The notes beneath the pieces were generated by a model that saw only the letters and a program-made list of their open reading frames with translations, searched no databases and was not told where the DNA came from. Position numbers and translations under genes: made by a program. Shown here piece after piece: positions 51,820 through 62,648 of a DNA stretch of 64,000 nt; positions within the stretch are counted from its first letter, which is position 1, and each line of letters opens with the position of its first letter. Source of the stretch: Bretschneidera sinensis (taxonomy: Eukaryota > Streptophyta > Magnoliopsida > Brassicales > Akaniaceae); NCBI GenBank assembly GCA_023935145.1, contig CM043703.1, positions 24,439,727-24,503,726 of the forward strand. The letters run 5' to 3'.

Positions 51820-53191
51820 CACATTTCAACCTAACTTGTATTTTTTTTGTAAGATAAATTTAGAAATATCGATAAAACAGACCATTTTATAAGTTATATA
51901 ATTTATCTCATACTTTTTTTTTAACTATCGCACTCTTTGAAATTAATTAAAAAAACATTATCAATAAATACTAAAAAAATATAATTATAATAATATTAAC
52001 AACAACAACAACAACAACAACATGTCAACACAATAACATATGTTCAGATATTAGTATTATTTATTCACTAATTTAATTTATTTGATAAATCATTAGATTT
52101 TTTTTTTTTTTTTGCACAAAACAAAGTATAAGATTAAGTTGATGCATTTATCGAGTAGCATTATCAAGGCGATCTAAAATATCTCCATTGATCCAGACCT
52201 CTAGGTTTATTGATTACTTTAATACATTTTCTCCATCAATAATTAAAAATAAAAAATATATTTTTGTTTAAGTCGATAATTACAAAAGTAACGCTTTCAA
52301 TTGAATTCAAAATATGAAATTGGTTTATATTCGTACAAATTAGATTAATAATTGGCATCACTATCATTTTTATACATACTTTTGAATTTTAACGTCTTTT
52401 AAATTTTTACCTTTATTGACATTTAATTTTCAGTAGTGTCTCATTGCCTAAATACCTTCCTACCTAAAATTAAATGCCTCGCCCCGAAAAGGATAAAAAA
52501 GAAAGAATAATATTTTGGAGCCAGCAAAACCAGTCTCTCATCTCAATCACTATCTGTGCCACCTCCCAGGCATGGAAATTGAACAAACACGTCAAATTAT
52601 TTTTATTTAGGAAAAAACAAAACCATTAATTAATTAAATTTAAAATAATAAATTTTATGCACATATCACTGGTGTGGCAGTATCGTAACTTCCGAAAAAT
52701 AGAAATGATCATTATAATGTTATTGCTTAAAATCAAGTCCAAAAAAGATATATATCACAAAAATATCTTCCATCACGAGAGAAAATAGAGAAAGGGAGAG
52801 ATTTTCTTTTTAGAAAATGGCATAGCCAAGAATGTTCAATTTAGGAAAAATTGGGAGGTGACTTTGGAAGATTTCACATTTAGTCCCTGGCTTGTAAAAT
52901 CAAATCCGCTTTAAATAAATTGGGTTGAGTTAGAACTTACTGATTAACATAATAATATAATAATAATAAACATTGTAGCAATATCACTAATAATAATTAA
53001 TCTTGAACAATTAAAACTTAATTCCTAAAAGAAAACAATTAAAACTTCACTTTTTCATTAAAAGAAAAACCAAAAGTTAACTTCTACAAGCTAAAAAAAG
53101 AAAAAAAAAAGGGCATTCAATAAAACTAAATTCCAGAAATAAATAAAGACAATTAATTAATAATTAAACTAATAGTTATAGAAATAATTAA
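51820..53191. repeat. R1 copy and AT-rich spacer (second copy)
   Basis: Duplicate of 19970-21331, with a longer ACA trinucleotide tract near 52005 and a longer poly-T near 52100. Confidence 0.65.
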
Positions 53192-53698
53192 TCAAAGCCT
53201 GAAAATTAAATCAAGGTCCTCCACTTGCTGATTTCGTTCACTAAATCTTCCAGGAGGCAACACATTCACTTGGGTCCGCTGATGCTGTTGTTCATGAAAG
53301 AGAAGTTGTTGTTGCTGCTGGTGTTATTGTTTGAGATATTGCACCTGTTGTTGCTGCTGCAGAATTAGCTTTTCTATCTGGGGTATCACTGATGCTGTTG
53401 TGCATGTTGCTCTTGTTTTTGATGAATAAGTTGTTGTCATTGTCGCTGTTGTTGATGATTAAGTTGTCGTCGTTGTTCTTGTTGCTGTAGAATCAGGTTC
53501 TCCATGGGATCAGCCTTTTCTGGCTCTTCATCGATCCCTAATAACACTATCTGCATGTTTGATGGGTTTTGGGAGGGAAACCTATTTGCCATGGCTGCTA
53601 TGTTTTACAAGGAAACAATTTCCTTGCTAGTGAATGCTAATTCATTTTATTTAAGGAATGATATATTTTCTAACAGCTGTGATCTACTCATCTTACGT
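53192..53698 (-). pseudogene. QF, longest frame (second copy)
   Basis: Duplicate of 21332-21838 with the same stops. Confidence 0.55.
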
Positions 53699-54030
53699 AT
53701 CAATCAAATAATTAGAATTTCACTTAAAATCTCTTACTAAGTACTAGAACTTTTTACTGTGCGAGTAATTAAAATTTCTTAAGGCACTGACGCAAGAATG
53801 CAAATCCAGTTTGATCCTTAACAATCAAATATCATACTATTCTTTTGACTTTTTTTGAAGAATTTTTTAGCTTTTGCAATACGTAGATTAAAATAGTGTA
53901 TCTTGATTAGATCTGGTCAAAAATCAATATTTTAAATACTTTAAAAATTTTATTGGTAAATTTTGAAGAATTTCATTGGTTATATTATTTTTGGGTCCTA
54001 TACCTAAACTAACGTTATCAGTGAAGTTTT

Positions 54031-54118
54031 TTATGCGCACAATCTACACAATCGGAGCACAAGCTGCGCGCACAACTCGCACACAGCGTGCACACTGCAC
54101 GCACAATGCGCCCAATCA
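54031..54118. repeat. GC-rich array fused to exon 1 (second copy)
   Basis: Duplicate of 22171-22258, with the in-frame ATG at 54033. Confidence 0.8.
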
Positions 54119-54125
54119 GCCAATA

Positions 54126-55575
54126 TTGACCTCATTGGGTCATTCAAAGCCATTTTTGGCAGTGATTTTCTTGCAAATTGGCTATGCTTCAATATCTGTC
54201 ACAGCCAAATTTGCTCTAAATCAGGGATTGAGCCCAAATGTACTGGTGGCTTACAGGATGGTTGTTGCCACAGCTCTCATTGCTCCTTTTGCCTTTGTAC
54301 TAGAAAGGTATTTTCTCCTCATCCTCCTCTCTCTCCATCATATAATTGTTAATTTCAATTATGGTACATTTGGTTGAGATTTTGGTAAAAAATTATATGG
54401 AAATTATCTTAAGATGAAAAAATACTGATATGGTATGCATTGTGTTCTGGGATTTCTGAAATTATCTTAAACTTGTTTGCCTCTTGACAATGCATAATAG
54501 AACTCAATACAGTCAAATAGTAGAGTTTACACTCGATACAAGTATTTCCCTATAGAGAAAGACCATTGTTGGTGTGCTTATTTATAATACTATTCGACCC
54601 CGCAAGTTAAAATTCTTAGCACCTCCTTGAATTTATGTGTAATCAAATCTACCAGTGCCAATTTAGGTTTCTTACTCGTAATAGATGAAATGGCACTAAA
54701 ACAAAAGATTGGCGAATTAGTTGTGGCGCCTAAATGTAGAAACATTAAATTGAAAGGTAGCTTTCATATATAGGCTGGTGATTGTATAAAAGGTGGCAAA
54801 TGCTAGAATCAGCTCTGCTTGCATTGCATTTGTCATTGTCACTGTGATCGATCGTATCATTGTTCCCAGTCCATCTCTAGTGGAGGATTTAGTGACGTAT
54901 GTCCATATGGTTAACCAGCTCTTAAGCTTGGAAAGAAAACTACTAATGCTTAGCATCTGCCTCAAGATTATGACATCCCAGATTAAAAGGAAATTGAGAT
55001 TAGTGTCCCCTTGCCAGGAAATTAAATAGAAACATGTTCTATGAAACCAAGTGAATTGATGTATAAATAATTGTGCTTAAATTTAATTTGGTTTGGTGTA
55101 ATAGCATGCATGTGTTTGACTGAATATATTTGACGAAAGCATGTCAGAATATTGATGTATTTGACTGTCAAGAAGAGGATCTAAGATGGGAACTAAGGGT
55201 TCACTATATATAACTTGAACATTTTTGGTGTGCATGCATGTGTTAGTTTTCTTGAGAACAACTTTTATTTATCTTATTCTGTTGCCCACTGTGAAAGTTT
55301 GAATATTTTAGCATTTCTTTTGTATGTCTAAAAATTTATGAAAAGGGATAATGACATTGTTTTCGCACTCAAACAGGAGATCAAGGCCAAAGATGACCTT
55401 CACAGTCCTCGCAAAGATATTTCTGCTCAGCTTATTACAGTAAGAATTCTTTGTGACCCATCACATTAAATAACCAATTTAATCTTTTAATATACAACAA
55501 TTACTAATTAAGTTATATACGATGCAAACGTGAAGTCCTGTGCTTGAACAGAATATGTACTATGTTGGAATGAAG
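54126..55575 (+). pseudogene. WAT1-related copy, exons 1-2 and LTR-broken exon 3
   Basis: Exon 1 is 54126-54307 (open, PNVLVAYRMV). Exon 2 is 55377-55439 with a normal AKIFLL and a TTACA donor side, unlike its counterpart at 23519. Exon 3 starts at 55536 (PVLEQNMYYVGMK) and is lost after 55575. Here the cause is the LTR-like insertion rather than a GC array, so from about 55,250 on this is a different paralog from 23519-23736. Confidence 0.88.
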
Positions 55576-56858
55576 ATTAGATGTAAATAAAGCCGAGGTA
55601 AGAGCTTTGTGGTCATTTTATCATAACACAAGGTTGTACAATTTCATCAAACCAATACAAGCAATTTCACAATGGTTTAATTTAAGCTTCATAAAGTCCA
55701 TTATCTAGGAAAGACATTTAGAGCGAGCTTTGTATCACTAGAAAAAGAAGCTCAACTCATACCAGCCTAAGATTTAACAAGGGACTTGCCTTGAACGTCT
55801 GCCTGTTGGTATTTGTATAAGGTTTACACATGTCCAAGCATGGTTCAAATATGGTTAAAGTCTAAAGCAAGGTTGGAGGATTAAATTTCAGCAATTTAGA
55901 AGACTGGAAACATGTGTGTGCATCACTTTGGAGCGAGGGAAGGCTATGTGCGCTAGTGTGCGCACTTTTGCACACAAGCAGAAGGGTGTGCGCATAGCTG
56001 GGTGAAGGGGGTAGCATCAGTGTGCGCCTCGCCTCTCCTTCACCAGCGTCGCACCTTGCAGAATGGGGGACACCAGGACCACTCCAGCACCGCGGTGCGC
56101 ACTACCCAGCGTCGTACCTTCCAGCATGCACAGCTCCAGGTCCACACCAGCGCCGCACCGCCCAGGAGCTTCTGCAAGAGGACTCTGTCCAGTGCGGGGG
56201 CAGAGCGCCTAGGAGCGCTGCACACATAGGCAGTAGGCTTCACCACTCTCTTGGGTGTGTGTGTGCAAAGCCAAAATGCACAACACCACTTAAAAAGTGA
56301 TGAAGGGCCATGATTAAGTGATGATCATGATCAAAGAGTGAGGATTGAATCTCAAGAATGTCCAAGAAGTGGATGGCTATAAAAGGGGTTTCCTAGCCTC
56401 ATTTTTCATACAACATAGACAATACATACAAGATATACGAGACACACTTTGAGATCAATTGTATTACAAGAGAGAATTGTGTGAGAGACATAAACACAAG
56501 AGGGACTCTTTGTAAGTGAGGCTGGTTGTAAAAGACAGAGAAGTCTAGATTAGAAAGAGAGCATTGTTAGTTCTCATCTTCTTCCTTTCTTCTCTTCTTG
56601 GTTTCTTCAAGAATATTGTGGTTTCTTAAAGGGGATTGCTGTAACTTTTAAGAACCATTTGATATAGTCCAGAGAGTTCGGAGGAACTCACGGGGACGTA
56701 GGCACATTTGCGAACCTCGATAACAAATTGCTTGTCTTCCTTCTTTCTTTGATTTTCTGTTCTTGTGTTCGATTGCTGTATTTATTTCTACAAGTTATTC
56801 TAGACTTGGGTGTTTGGAAGATCACCACCTGGGCATCTTGCTAAGGTGATTTCCAACA
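55563..56858 (+). mobile_element. Probable solo LTR of an LTR retrotransposon
   Basis: The segment begins TGTTGGAA and ends TTCCAACA, matching 8-base inverted termini of the TG...CA type. A TATAAAAGG box at 56379-56387 sits about two-thirds along, as expected for a U3-R-U5 order on the plus strand. The 3' part (GGACGTAGGCACATTTGCGA) resembles Ty1-copia-type LTR tails. The flanks show no target duplication (TACTA versus GCTTT), and the left terminus coincides with 13 bases also present in normal WAT1 exon 3, so the left edge is uncertain. The GC-rich part 55900-56280 gives only spurious open frames. Confidence 0.5.
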
Positions 56859-57883
56859 GCTTTATTACCTTTGATTGAACAGATTCTTCAATAGGGATTA
56901 CTCTCGTAGCATCAGCGGGGATGAACTCAGGATTTGGTGCCTCTATGTTATCGTTCATTGTAACCATTTGTTGGTTGGATTGTGTCACCTTATCAATATT
57001 TTCTAGTTTAGATAGGGGTTGGTCCTTGCTCTTACCCCATAAAACCAAGTATATGCCAACAACAATGACAATTCCTCCAATAGCCCTACAAGCAATACCA
57101 TACACACATATTCAACCCATCATTCCTGTCAATTTTACTTCCCAGATTTTAATGAAGTAAACGGACTCGAAACAATATTTAGGTTTGGATCCCCTCCAGT
57201 CATAAACCTCTCAAATTTCTTCAGTTAACGGCACAAAAAATGCTACATCAATTAAAACTTAATATGGACATGGGGTAGAGAGACCTTCCTAAGTGTATAT
57301 GCTCGGATAGAACAAAGAAACCCAAAATTGCAATTATAACCATGTTTAGTAGATTGAAAGCACTAACAAAGATATGACCCTTTTACTTCATTACCCATCC
57401 CAATATGTAATAAGCTAATCCAATGACTATTCCCTGCAGAGAAACATCTTTCGTGAACACAAATGCAGTAGTCTAAAAAAGAAATTTTGTTTACATAATT
57501 TGTAGGTTTTTCATTTTTGGGTTCTATAATTCAAGAATATAATTTAACAATGACTTCATACCATCTACTAAATGCTATGTGCTATTTTTAATTACAATTT
57601 GTAAAATATAAGCATTATGCACATATTATGCACATGCAAATCATATGCTACTCAAACAATATTTTAAATTATTATCTAATAAATATCAGCTAACAATTTT
57701 CCTATTGTTTATAAATCTTAAATACACCACTGATTACCACAGAATGTTCGTCTTTAAATTATTAACTATTAAGAATCTCTTACACCATAAATGACAGCTA
57801 CCAATTTAGCATCCAAATGAATAGAACAGATTGCTGTATTGCTCCCCTCAACTGCAAATGCTAGTATTGTACTTTCCACCATA
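56859..57883 (-). pseudogene. WAT1-related remnant, exons 7, 6 and part of 5, inverted
   Basis: Minus strand. Exon 5 end is 57883-57784 (LDAKLVAVIYG, donor GTAAGA). Exon 6 is 57433-57285 (GIVIGLAYYILGWVMK, then TAA at 57385, then KGHIFVSAFN). Exon 7 starts at 57085 (AIGGIVIVVGIYLVLWGKSK) and runs into the LTR at 56858. The exon 6 acceptor (CTGCAG) and the exon 7 frame are intact here, unlike the plus-strand copies, so this paralog escaped those lesions. It carries its own stop where the family has Gln (KQKG) and TGT where AWSI has Trp. Exons 1-4 are missing. Confidence 0.88.
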
Positions 57884-58199
57884 CTTTGGGTCTTTTATAG
57901 TGGTTTAGGAGCGAGTTGACCACGTGCTCGGGATGACGCGTTCTCGGAGATTCTGCTTCTCTAGCGATGGGTTTAGTAGCGTGTTCAAGGACAACCCAGT
58001 CCTTGAAATCACACTTAGACTTTGGTGTGTGCAAAGTTTTTGAATAATGGTTTCGTCACCTGCTCATCTACGTGTCGTCCAGTCATTGGAGAGGAGTTGT
58101 TAGTGCCGGTTATTGGTGCGGCCATGTGTCGTTTGGTCATTTGAGGGGAATTGTCCACGTGTCATCAGACTATTGGAGAGTGAATTATTGGCTGTATCA
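57884..58199. other. Spacer with CACGTG motifs
   Basis: No gene seen. Two CACGTG hexamers (57920-57925 and 58154-58159) and several degenerate repeats (CATTGGAGAGGAGTTGTTAG, TATTGGAGAGTGAATTATTG). It does not resemble the WAT1 repeats. Confidence 0.5.
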
Positions 58200-58834
58200 A
58201 GAGTATAGTTTTTGGAATGCCTCACAGAGGAAGACTGAACGTTTTGGATAATGTTTATCATAAGCCACTCCGTCAGATATTCAGAGAATTTGACAAGAAT
58301 TCGAAGCCTGCAGATGAAGTCGGGCTTTACATGGGAACTGGTGATGTTAAGTATCACTTAGGAACTTCTTATGATCGATCAACAAGAGGAGGAAAGAGAA
58401 GTCATTTGTCATTGGTTGCTAATCCAAGTCACTTGGAAGATGTAGACCCAGTTGTCGGTAAAATCTAGAGCAAAGTAATATTACACCAATGATGTAGGCA
58501 GGACAAAAAATATGTATTTTGATTCATGGGGATGGTAGCTTTGCAAGACAAGGTCTTACATCTTAGTCCTCTTCCACATTACACTACTGGTGGAACTATA
58601 CGCAATCCAAGGGCTCGGAGATCTTCTACTTACTGCACTGATGCTGCAAAGGCCTTGAATGCCCCTATTTTACATGTTAATGGGATGATATGGAGGCTTT
58701 AGCTCATGCCTGTAAGCTTGCAACAGAGTGGAGACAGATTTTCCATTCAGATGTTGTGGTTGATGTAGTGTGCTGTGGTCAATATGGGCAGAATGAGATT
58801 GATGAGCCACTTTTCGCACAACCAAAAATGTTTT
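58200..58834 (+). pseudogene. 2-oxoglutarate dehydrogenase E1 pseudogene fragment
   Basis: E1 of the mitochondrial 2-oxoglutarate dehydrogenase complex decarboxylates 2-oxoglutarate using thiamine diphosphate. The fragment begins [17 protein letters not shown] and continues through [17 protein letters not shown] and [17 protein letters not shown]. After 58467 it is broken by stops, frameshifts and a deletion of the expected NNQ-containing stretch. It still shows TDAAKALNAPI, HSDVVVD and NEIDEP-like pieces up to 58834. It covers only the central part of a protein of about 1,000 residues and has no introns, which suggests a retrocopy or a captured fragment. Confidence 0.88.
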
Positions 58835-59665
58835 AAGGCTGACCCTCTTTTTGTTATTCTCCTGTTGTCAAGAATCCGTTACTCATGTTTTATTTTAATA
58901 CTTACTCTTTATAAAATTCTTAATTGTTTTTGTATTCGGTTTTAAAGAAAGAAAATGAAAAAAAAAATATTCCCAACAACATCAAAGATTGAACTATCCA
59001 CATAATCAACATCCTATAAATTACACGACTAACAGTTGATTGGGCTTCAGATTCTTGGTTGTTTGTTATGTAGTTGTCTATGGATAGGAGTAGCTAGTTT
59101 GGACTCTAGTTTCACAATTTTTTTTTTTTTTTTTTTTTTTGCAAAAGCTTATAGTAACTGGAAAAGACCCAAGAAAGGGTTTTCACTTTTTACCAGGCAA
59201 AATTCTTCTCCCAGCTTTAAATATTAATTGATAAGCAGAAATGGGGGAACCAAAAGATTTTTTCTCTTCAGAAAAATCAATTAATTTCTCTATCATGGGT
59301 TATAAAAAAGGCTAAACTAAGTTCTTTAATTTAAATCCAAGTAAATTTGAAAAGGAAAGGAAACAAAATGTATTTTTTGAAAAAGAAAACTTGATTTTCA
59401 ATTTATAAAATTGATTCTAAAATCTAAATCAAATTCCTTATAGCTAAAAGTCAATTTAATTCTTCCAGTTATTTTTTCTTGAATTGAATCTAATTAGTAA
59501 AAAAAATTAATCCAATTTATCTTTTAAGAAATAAATCCATTTTCAAAAAATAAAAACAAGAGGAAAAATTACATTTTCTTCTTTCAGCAATGGTTAAGAA
59601 TGAAGCACAAAATCGAACCAAATTAAATGCATTTACAGATATTACGTAAAAGTTCTAGTTTTTCA
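58835..59665. other. AT-rich intergenic DNA
   Basis: No gene supported. It holds a poly-T run of about 22 at 59119-59140 and A-rich stretches. A 63-codon plus frame at 59036-59227 crosses the poly-T and is not credible. Confidence 0.6.
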
Positions 59666-59815
59666 TTTTACCGTTCGAGATTGAAGAAATATGGTAATAA
59701 CACTTTATATATTGAACAAATAATCAAATCTCTTTTATCCTTAAAATGTTTTGTATGGAAGGATGGGTAAAATTTTACTATTCGAGGTTGAAGAAATATG
59801 GTAATAACACTTTAT
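59666..59815. repeat. Duplicated 43-base promoter segment upstream of SPH
   Basis: 59666-59708 and 59773-59815 match closely (both contain TTGAAGAAATATGGTAATAA). They are direct repeats 107 bases apart, ending about 100 bases before the SPH start codon. Confidence 0.8.
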
Positions 59816-59865
59816 TGAGAGACCTAAATATCTTGCTCTTCAAAATAAATAAAAAAATAAAAAAA

Positions 59866-59876
59866 GTATATATACC
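59866..59876 (+). promoter_or_regulatory. TATA box of SPH gene
   Basis: GTATATATACC lies 43-53 bases before the ATG, which implies a short leader. The position suits a plant TATA box. Confidence 0.6.
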
Positions 59877-59918
59877 AAGAACTCCTAGTATTGTTCTTCA
59901 ACAAAAAAAAAACTGAAC

Positions 59919-60329
59919 ATGGGTTTATTCATTAGATATTTCTTTGTGCTTGTGTTTCTAGTGATCTTTACGACTCTATGTGATGCAGGTTTTAAACAAG
60001 AGAAAGTGCATGTTAAAGTCAACAACGATTTAGGCTCAGGATTGGACCTCACTTTGCACTGTAAATCAAAAAATGATGATCTTGGAGAAAAAGTGATCGC
60101 CTATCAATCTAGCTGGGAATTTGAATTTCGACCTGATTTTTGGGGAACGACACAATTCTTCTGCCGCTTTGCATGGAAAGACGCATTTAATTGGTTCGAT
60201 ATTTTTATAGCAAACAGAGATTATCCCAAATGTCACGATTGTGTGTGGAGTGTGAAACCAGATGGCCCATGTATGTTCAATAAGGATGACAGTAAATTTG
60301 ATATCTGTTACCCATGGAATAAGGATTAA
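59919..60329 (+). CDS. Plant self-incompatibility S1 family protein (S-protein homolog)
   Basis: A 136-residue secreted protein in one exon. The first S1 protein is the stigmatic self-incompatibility determinant of poppy. Most homologs in other dicots have unknown roles in signalling or reproduction. Residues 1-23 form a signal peptide (LVFLVIFTTLCDA, cleavage likely after 23). The mature part has the family signature: LTLHCKSKNDDLG at 44-56 with Cys48, FEFRPDFWGTTQFFCRFAW at 68-86 with Cys82, YPKCHDCVW at 102-110, DGPC at 115-118 and DICYPWN at 128-134. That gives six mature cysteines for disulfides. ATG in a GAACATGG context is the only in-frame start before the signal. Its 3' end is duplicated downstream. 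Confidence 0.93.
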   Translation: MGLFIRYFFVLVFLVIFTTLCDAGFKQEKVHVKVNNDLGSGLDLTLHCKSKNDDLGEKVIAYQSSWEFEFRPDFWGTTQFFCRFAWKDAFNWFDIFIANRDYPKCHDCVWSVKPDGPCMFNKDDSKFDICYPWNKD

Positions 60330-60494
60330 GTTTTTCTTTATTTCTTCTTCCTTTAAATCTCATTCATTATCAATTTACATTTGAGTCAATAAAGATGACA
60401 ATAAATTTGATATTTGTTACCCATGGAATAATGATTGAGTTTTTCTTCAATTATTCTTCCTTTATATCTCATCCATTGTCAATTTACACTTGAG
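60277..60494 (+). repeat. Tandem duplication of the SPH 3' end (109-base unit)
   Basis: 60277-60385 (last 16-17 codons, stop and start of the 3' UTR) is repeated at 60386-60494. The second unit still reads DDNKFDICYPWNND and a stop, with mostly silent changes. It lies in the 3' UTR of the gene and is not translated from the main start. Confidence 0.88.
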
Positions 60495-61267
60495 TCTACA
60501 ACCTAAGCTTTCACTCGATCGTGTAAATTTAAGTCTATTGATTCTTTTCTCAATTTTCAAAATCATTAAAGCAAGAAGATCATTGCTGGTTCGATTTGAT
60601 TTAGGTTTTAGCTATTATTAGTTTGGTTTTGTTTAGTATTTGTAAAACCTGCTTAAGTTTATATTTGCTTGAAATTTTTTTAAGCCTAAGCCAACTCAAA
60701 CTGGGAACACCAGTTAAATTTGCATTAAAAGGTTATTTTATGGTCATTCACAAGATCTTTTTTTTTTAAAAAAATTAAAAAATTGAATGCATATATATGT
60801 CTAACTAGTGGTATGCCCCCAGTCCCTTGCGTTTAGAGGTGGAACTGAGTTAAATAATTCGGCTCATTAGAGAGGCTCCGTTCGAACAGTTTAACTGAAA
60901 CTTGAGTAAATCAAGTTCGAACTGTGATTGTGGTTTGGTTAGTTTATCGAGCTGAGTTCGAAAAATTTCAAACTCGGCCCAATAAACTTATCAATCAACT
61001 TGATTTAATTAATAAATTAAATAAATATTATATATATACTATAAAAAAAAATTATCTGAGACAGGCATAAGAAGAGAGTGTTCATTGCAATATATGGTAA
61101 ATTGAGAGAATGACAGCCTTACCAAAATGTTTGGAAACTTGTGCGGGACGTAAAAAAAAATTTGAATGGCAAAAAATAACTTTACTAGTTAAGCAACAAA
61201 TCAAAAAACAACCAGCAAAGGCCCAGGTGATCAAAGACCAATCCATCAATAATTACCATAATAGTTA
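60495..61267. other. AT-rich intergenic DNA with a diverged TTCGA-rich repeat
   Basis: No gene supported. 60830-61010 has GAGCTGAGTTCGAAAAATTT and TCAAGTTCGAACTG words, reminiscent of the GAGCTCGAG repeat at 8255-8420 but diverged. A 61-codon plus frame at 61110-61295 resembles nothing known and runs into the MITE. Confidence 0.5.
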
Positions 61268-61271
61268 TTTT

Positions 61272-61895
61272 AGAAAAGGTTTAATTGCAAATTAAATTCC
61301 CTTTATATCAATTGACTCATTTTCTCCTCACTTTTTAAGCTGGGCAATTTAATCCCTTCTAACAAATTGATGCAATCTCCGTCTTTCGTCTGATTCCATT
61401 TGATTTCCATCAAAATCCTCATCACGTGAAGCTCGTGTGAGCTCTTTGGCCCCAAAATTATCGCTAGATCAACACTGATCAACCCTAAACGTTAGAAATT
61501 AAAACAAAAAAATAATTTAAAAAATGGATGAAACAATTAAACCCGACTGTTAAAGAATAAAAGTGAAATAAAACTATGCTTAAATCTCTAAATCTTTGCA
61601 TTTTTTATTTTTGTTAAGGTCGAGTCAATTTGGAGATTTAAGACTAGAGTTTTACGGTAATTTTGTTCATTAACATTCTGATTTAATTGTCCACTCTATA
61701 TTTTTTTGGTGTTTTTTTTTTTAATTTCTCACGTGCAAATTGATCAGATGTGACAAGAATTTTGACATCCAAAAGCTCCCACAAATTGCATATACTAAAT
61801 CAGATAAGGGTATAGATTGCATCAGTTTGTTAAAATCAAAGGTTAAATTGTTTTTCTTGAGAACTAAAGGGGAAATTTGCAATTAAACCTTTATA
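61272..61895. mobile_element. MITE with long terminal inverted repeats (MULE-like)
   Basis: The left end AAAGGTTTAATTGCAAATT is mirrored by AATTTGCAATTAAACCTTT at the right. The inverted similarity continues inward for over 100 bases (left AACAAATTGATGCAATCT, right AGATTGCATCAGTTTGTT). There is no coding capacity. The length of about 620 bases with long imperfect inverted ends fits Mutator-like MITEs. The target duplication is not clear. Confidence 0.65.
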
Positions 61896-62347
61896 AAATC
61901 TTATAATATCTTTAATTCCTTTTTCCAAAGCAGATTTAGCTACTGATTCTTCTTTAGTCCAAGATTAGCAAAGCAATTGTCGGTATTTGCAGAAGCATAG
62001 ATTGTGCAGTCCATCAAATCAAAGGGAAAAGCTCTCTAGATACCTTGCTGTAACTTAGCTATGTGTGCTTACGTCTATCACCTGTGGTGAGGATGAAAAT
62101 ATAAGAATTCATCAGCAGGCCTTTCATAGTCCGAAAAACTACTATTTAATTCTATTGTTGCTCATGTAATTAGAAATAAGCAAAAGAATATATACCATAA
62201 CGAGCAACTCAACACCAAACTAATTGTCATAATAATATATAACTCGACATTTCTAGTTCATACAATTAATCTAGTGTGATGATTTGCTAATTAATTCCAC
62301 TCACACGTATGGGTTTATGACCCCATACCCCAACTGTTGGGTGTTAA
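61896..62347. other. Intergenic DNA
   Basis: No gene or repeat recognised. Confidence 0.5.
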
Positions 62348-62648
62348 CTAATCGGGGCTTAGAGAGTTATACGTAAAGCTTCTATAAAAGATAGTGGCAA
62401 GAGCCAAATTGGCATCGTCATAGACATAGCCAACATAATATGCATAGGGTAAGGTAACCATGAGAATGGTTTCTCCTAAAGAGTAGGCCCTCCGCCCAGC
62501 GGCCTTACACCAAGCAGCCATGGCCTTCGATTGCAGCCTCACTTCGATCCTCGGCTATACGAGTGTTCAGGGATGCTAGTTGAACCCTCAGGAGCTCAAC
62601 TTCCTCATCTTTCGTCACGAAGGTGATGCCTAGCTCGGCAACCAAAAC
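62348..62648 (-). pseudogene. Unrecognised coding remnant with coiled-coil-like segment
   Basis: On the minus strand one frame reads FVTKDEEVELLRVQLASLNT with heptad-like leucines. It breaks after about 40 codons, and an overlapping frame continues RLQSKAMAAWCKAAGRRAYS, then ETILMVTLPYAYYVGYVYDD, to a stop after NSLSPD. Base composition is richer in G+C than the surroundings, and two adjoining frames suggest a frameshifted gene or retroelement gag remnant. I do not recognise the family. Confidence 0.25.

Noticed and set aside
56002..56300. Three overlapping frames in the GC-rich part of the LTR
   Set aside because: Open frames in three registers at once indicate composition rather than coding. 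They sit inside the probable LTR.
59036..59227. 63-codon frame crossing a poly-T run
   Set aside because: Contains a poly-Phe stretch from a T homopolymer, with no start context or homology.
60386..60434. A second SPH gene downstream
   Set aside because: Only the last codons and 3' UTR are duplicated. There is no start, signal peptide or core domain.
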